Below are positions 17,051 to 20,289 of a stretch of DNA of 20,289 nt, piece by piece. Where the stretch lies: positions 1 to 20,289 of the forward strand of contig JACAFA010000232.1 in the NCBI GenBank assembly GCA_013388525.1, written 5' to 3'. Made by a program: the position numbers and the translations under genes. Numbering within the stretch: position 1 is the stretch's first letter; every line of letters starts with the position of its first letter. This DNA is from Ignavibacteriaceae bacterium (lineage in GTDB: Bacteria > Bacteroidota > Ignavibacteria > Ignavibacteriales > Ignavibacteriaceae). A model generated the notes under the pieces. The model saw only the letters and a program-made list of their open reading frames with translations, was not told where the DNA came from and made no database searches.

Positions 17051-17325
17051 GAAAAAATGGCAGAGGTTAATTCTAATACTATAGTAAAACAGGTCATTAA
17101 ACTGGATTTACGGATTATTTTTTCAAAAAATATTTTTTAGTAGACTATTTAAATTCCTTTCTCTAAATTAGACTGTAATTTTTGAAAATCATTGACCCTG
17201 TAATTAGGAAAAGCAGATTCTAATCGAATTACACTCCCTTCTTTAATATAGCGACACCGTGTTCCATAGGGGGGCGCCGAGTTGGTGGGTAAGGCATAAT
17301 TTTCAATTATTATACGGGAATAACT

Positions 17326-18120
17326 GTGCGGCTCAAATTAACTTTGAAAGCAGAAGCGGGTCAGTTAATTTCTTTTAACTATCAATACCATCTTTCCTCA
17401 GCGATTTACAATCTATTAAGATTTGGATCACCGGAATTTTCTTCCTTTCTTCACGATAATGGATACAAATTACACGGACGTTCATATAAACTATTCACTT
17501 TTGCTCTTCGATTTGAAAATTACACAAATCTTCAGAATGCCATTAAACTTGATGAGCCGCAGGCAAAACTGTACATCAGCTCTCCGATGATTGATGATTT
17601 TATTAAACATTTTATTATTGGAACATTCGAGAATCAAGTAATTGATCTATCTGAAATAAACTTCCCGATAAAATTTAAAATCATTTTTGCCGAGATGATT
17701 CCTTTACCAGACATTAAAAGTGAAATGCATTTTAAGATGTTATCACCGATGGTGCTATCCTCCAAAAAGAAACATAACGGAAAAATCAGTCAGTATTACC
17801 TCAGACAAGATGATAAAGAGGACATCAACAGAATATTAAGCCAGAACCTTAGGAATAAATTTGAAACAATTTACAGCAAACAGGAAAATTGGGATGACTT
17901 AAAGTTAAGCTGGGATGACAGATATCTTTTAGTTAACAAGCGTATAACTAAAAAAATTACAATAAACCAGCACGGCAAATTTCCGATAGACGTGATTGCA
18001 TTAAATGCGCCATTTAGTTTAAGCGGTAATGTTGATTTAATAAAAGTCGGATATGAGTGCGGTTTCGGAGAAAAAAACTCAATGGGTTTCGGGATGGTAG
18101 AAGTAATAAATGGTCATTAG
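17326..18120 (+). CDS. cas6: CRISPR-associated endoribonuclease Cas6
   Basis: Cuts the CRISPR precursor RNA within each repeat to give crRNAs for the type III complex. The 264-residue protein has the N-terminal ferredoxin-like start (MRLKLTLKAEAG) and the family's C-terminal glycine-rich signature (GYECGFGEKNSMGFGMVEV). Candidate catalytic residues by position against Pyrococcus Cas6 are Tyr28, His43 (FLHDNGYK) and Lys48; this assignment is inferred. The start is GTG with GGGAA a few bases upstream. The last residues (NGH and stop) fall in TGGTCAT repeat DNA, so the tail may have been altered. cas10 follows on the same strand after 112 bp. Confidence 0.88.
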   Translation: MRLKLTLKAEAGQLISFNYQYHLSSAIYNLLRFGSPEFSSFLHDNGYKLHGRSYKLFTFALRFENYTNLQNAIKLDEPQAKLYISSPMIDDFIKHFIIGTFENQVIDLSEINFPIKFKIIFAEMIPLPDIKSEMHFKMLSPMVLSSKKKHNGKISQYYLRQDDKEDINRILSQNLRNKFETIYSKQENWDDLKLSWDDRYLLVNKRITKKITINQHGKFPIDVIALNAPFSLSGNVDLIKVGYECGFGEKNSMGFGMVEVINGH

Positions 18121-18145
18121 AAATTGGTCATTTATAGTTAGTTAA
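18111..18145 (+). repeat. Short TGGTCAT repeat at the end of cas6
   Basis: TGGTCAT (18111-18117) recurs 14 bp later (18125-18131), two units of a period-7 phase; the heptamer between (TAGAAAT) and those after are degenerate. The first copy encodes the last residues of Cas6. The same word, as AGGTCAT-TGGTCGT, occurs at 20155-20168 at the broken end of cas10. Confidence 0.4.
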
Positions 18146-18178
18146 GAGAAGAGAAACATTTCGGAAATATTTTGAAGA

Positions 18179-18209
18179 TTGATAGCAGATAGATAACAAA
18201 ATAATTTTG
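18179..18209 (+). promoter_or_regulatory. Candidate promoter of cas10
   Basis: TTG (18179-18181), a 20-nt spacer and a perfect TAnnTTTG box (TAATTTTG, 18202-18209) lie in the 112-bp gap after cas6. Transcription would start near 18215, just before the AGGA (18221-18224) and ATG at 18233. Confidence 0.5.
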
Positions 18210-18232
18210 AACTAAAAATCAGGAAATAAAGT

Positions 18233-20173
18233 ATGACAGCAGAAGAAAAAACACTAATCCTCGGCGCACTTTTTCACGATATTGGGAAGTTTGAGCAGAG
18301 AGGAAATATGTATAGCAAAGATAAGCATCAAACATTATCAGCTGCATTTGTTAATAGATTATTCAGTGATGAAAAATTAGCTAACATAGTTAAAAATCAT
18401 CACGAGAAAGATCTAAGAGAATCAATTCAAAAAGGTGAATTAAAAAACACAGATAAGATATTAGCCGAAATTATTTGCGAAGCTGACAACATTGCAAGTA
18501 TGGAGCGTAAACCTGACCAAAGGATTACGCAACAACAACCATTGGAATCAATATTTTCAAAAGTGGACTATGATAAAGAATTAACATTAAATAAAATTTA
18601 TCAACCTATTTCTGAAATCTCTTATGCTAAATACAAGTTCGTACAAGATAAATTAAATTCAGATGAACTTAATGAATCTTATAAGAAATGGTGGAGTAGT
18701 TTTGAGGAAGAAATTAAAAATGTAAATATTGATGAAACTGAAACACTTATTTATGTTCTAAAAAAATATTTGTGGTGTGTCCCTTCATCCTCTTGGAGAA
18801 CTCGTTCCGATGTTTCCCTATTTGAGCATTCACGAATTACAGCTGCAATTGCAATTTCTATGTTTAAGTATTTAATGGAAAAAAAAGGGAAAATTGAAAA
18901 AATAGAATCCGTTGATATTCAAAACAGAAAAGATGAAAAATACTTGTTGATGCTTGCAGACATAACAGGGATTCAAAAATACATTTATAACATTAGCCAT
19001 AAAGGTGCATCAAAAGCTTTAAAAGGAAGATCGTTTTATCTTCAACAAATGCTGGACAATATTGCTTATTGGATTTTAGATAAACAATTTGAGTTACCCA
19101 TAACCAATCTAATTTATTCGAGTGGTGGTAAATTCTATATCTTCGCTCCAAATACTGAAGATATAAGAAATAAAATCAAAGCAACTCAAAAAGAATTAGA
19201 ACAAAAATTCTTAAAAGAATATGATGGCGATTTAGGTGTAATTATTGGTTCAATTCCTTTGAGCGGAGAAGATCTTGAATATGATAAATCAAAAAAAGTT
19301 CATCTGATTTCTGAAAAATGGGATGAATTAAATAAAATTGTTGAACAAAATAAAAAACATAAATTTTCTAATAACTGGGATTATAAATTATTAACACCGA
19401 CTGGTATTGATGGTGATGTCGAAAGATGTGCAGCAACCGGGAAAGAGTTAGCAAGTAAATTTAAAATTCAAACAACAAATTCAACAACTGTACAATTGGT
19501 TGAAGATTCTCCGAACAAATTCAAAAAATATCAAGTTGATGGAAAGATATTCTACCAGGTTTTAGACAATGAAGGAAAAGAAACCAATGATTTTATTTCC
19601 GCTGAACAATTTTTATCGCAGCAAATTGGGACTAAATTGAAAAGGAAAAACAATACTATTGCTATTTACGACATTATAGCCGGATACTCGGTAATGGATT
19701 TAAACTCATTTGAAATACTTGATACAGATGAATTTGGTAATAAATACAATGCACAAGTTGTAAGACATTTTTTAGTAAATGATGTAGAATTAAAAAATTT
19801 AAAGGGAAATACTGAAAAAGGATTTAAGTTTTATGGCGGCGATTGGAGAATACCAGACACTTACGAAGATGTTATAAAAAATGGAGTTGGTATTCAAAGG
19901 CTTGGAGTTTTACGCTTAGATGTTGATAATCTTGGTTTAATCTTTAAAGATGGATTAGGTACAAAGGCAACATTCGGTAGAGTTGTTCAATTATCATCTA
20001 TGCTTGATTTCTTTTTTTATCATTACTTGAATAAACTAAAACATTTTTCTTGGGATCCTAAAGAAGGGTTGTCAGAAGATTATAAAAAATTTGATTACAA
20101 AGTGAGAAAATTAATTGAAATAGTTTACTCAGGTGGTGATGATGTGTTTATTGTAGGTCATTGGTCGTTATGA
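18233..20173 (+). CDS. cas10: Type III CRISPR Cas10 (Csm1-like), truncated after the GGDD motif
   Basis: Large subunit of a type III effector; on target-RNA binding it makes cyclic oligoadenylates and can cut DNA. The 646 residues visible hold an N-terminal HD nuclease domain (LFHDIGKFEQRG, His15-Asp16), the first palm domain (MLADITGIQKYIYNI, then ALKGRSFYLQQM) and the second palm up to YSGGDDVFIVG, with GGDD at 634-637. Family members continue well past this motif with a C-terminal helical domain; here a TGA follows nine residues later. The stop is the first three bases of a sequence resembling an IS terminus. The central zinc-finger region keeps one Cys (ERCAATGKEL) instead of paired CxxC. 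Csm1 (III-A) fits best. AGGA lies 8 nt before the ATG. The wording looks more AT-rich than the core genes. Confidence 0.87.
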   Translation: MTAEEKTLILGALFHDIGKFEQRGNMYSKDKHQTLSAAFVNRLFSDEKLANIVKNHHEKDLRESIQKGELKNTDKILAEIICEADNIASMERKPDQRITQQQPLESIFSKVDYDKELTLNKIYQPISEISYAKYKFVQDKLNSDELNESYKKWWSSFEEEIKNVNIDETETLIYVLKKYLWCVPSSSWRTRSDVSLFEHSRITAAIAISMFKYLMEKKGKIEKIESVDIQNRKDEKYLLMLADITGIQKYIYNISHKGASKALKGRSFYLQQMLDNIAYWILDKQFELPITNLIYSSGGKFYIFAPNTEDIRNKIKATQKELEQKFLKEYDGDLGVIIGSIPLSGEDLEYDKSKKVHLISEKWDELNKIVEQNKKHKFSNNWDYKLLTPTGIDGDVERCAATGKELASKFKIQTTNSTTVQLVEDSPNKFKKYQVDGKIFYQVLDNEGKETNDFISAEQFLSQQIGTKLKRKNNTIAIYDIIAGYSVMDLNSFEILDTDEFGNKYNAQVVRHFLVNDVELKNLKGNTEKGFKFYGGDWRIPDTYEDVIKNGVGIQRLGVLRLDVDNLGLIFKDGLGTKATFGRVVQLSSMLDFFFYHYLNKLKHFSWDPKEGLSEDYKKFDYKVRKLIEIVYSGGDDVFIVGHWSL

Positions 20174-20289
20174 ACTGTACCCCTAAAATTAGACAGCAAG
20201 ATAAGCAACTCTGTGATTATTAATTAATAAATTCTCTTCTTTGTTTTCTCCAAAGGAGTCCTTTCGGACAGTTAAAATTTTTAATCCAA
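20171..20289 (+). mobile_element. Probable IS3-family (IS150-like) terminus, incomplete
   Basis: The segment starts TGAACTGTACCCC, then TAAAATTAGACA. This resembles the terminal repeats of IS150-group IS3 elements, which begin with TG and carry an ACCCC-AAA-TTAGACA core. It begins exactly where the Cas10 reading frame breaks. Further in, a hairpin AAAGGA-G-TCCTTT (20252-20264) is seen. No transposase is visible in the remaining 119 bp, so orientation is not settled; the lack of a transposase C-terminus on the minus strand favours this being the left end. The other terminus and the target duplication lie outside the window. Confidence 0.6.

Larger units (their letters stand above)
16838..17325. 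other. Intergenic stretch between tRNA-Leu and cas6
   Basis: About 490 bp with no gene I can support. From left to right it holds a small stem-loop after the tRNA, a short dyad TGACA-TTC-TGTCA (16955-16967), the five-copy 11-bp tandem repeat (16996-17050), and an ATG at 17057 with GAGG 7 nt upstream that opens a 27-codon frame ending at 17140. There is also a strikingly G-rich patch (17269-17294) in otherwise AT-rich DNA. On the minus strand a frame without start codon stays open for 62 codons (17337-17149). No CRISPR repeats or array are present. Weak open frames here may be gene remnants. Confidence 0.6.

Noticed and set aside
17160..17202. Two loose matches to the IS terminus (CTAAATTAGACTG and ACCCTGTAATTAG)
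   Set aside because: Both need gaps and mismatches, and no transposase or paired end is near; they are probably chance resemblance.
16838..17325. Possible CRISPR array next to cas6
   Set aside because: There are no repeats of 25-40 bp with regular spacers; the only periodicity is the 11-bp array.

Overview
The window is AT-rich DNA from a Gram-negative bacterium, most likely of the Bacteroidota / Ignavibacteriota (Chlorobi-related) branch. The support is: lipid A and peptidoglycan genes; several promoters of the Bacteroidota type (TTG, 20-nt spacer, TAnnTTTG-like box); a free-standing S23-type four-helix-bundle gene; period-7 intergenic repeats; and a long PAS/GAF hybrid kinase with two receivers and an HPt. 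The lineage is inferred from these features, not proved by a marker gene.

Layout. Positions 1-1816, minus strand: the start of cstA, a small S23 four-helix-bundle gene bracketed by inverted period-7 repeats, and an isocitrate dehydrogenase. Positions 1993-5418, plus strand: a complete phosphorelay hybrid histidine kinase. Positions 5490-5573, plus strand: the small bacterial SRP RNA. Positions 5628-7580, minus strand: a tightly coupled set of lipoprotein, alpha/beta-barrel-like small protein and SixA-type phosphohistidine phosphatase. Positions 7738-11795, minus strand: L,D-transpeptidase, uvrC and glgC. Positions 11940-16688, plus strand: M1 aminopeptidase, lpxH (no normal start codon) and a class A penicillin-binding protein. 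Positions 16754-16837: tRNA-Leu(CAG). After the tRNA the character changes to an accessory segment: about 490 bp of intergenic DNA with an 11-bp tandem repeat, cas6, and a Csm1-like cas10.

How the genes work together. The core part is housekeeping: central carbon (icd, glgC, cstA), envelope building (lpxH, PBP1A, L,D-transpeptidase), DNA repair (uvrC) and protein targeting (ffs). A phosphohistidine phosphatase lies convergent to a kinase ending in an HPt domain, a possible kinase/phosphatase pairing. The right end is the start of a type III (probably III-A) CRISPR-Cas locus. Its cas10 stops nine residues after the GGDD motif, where a sequence resembling an IS3-family (IS150-like) terminus begins and supplies the stop codon. 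No CRISPR repeat-spacer array lies inside the window.

The most notable observations are the period-7 inverted repeats bounding the S23 gene, the missing lpxH start codon, the five-copy 11-bp tandem repeat upstream of cas6, and the interruption of cas10 immediately after its cyclase/polymerase-type motif.
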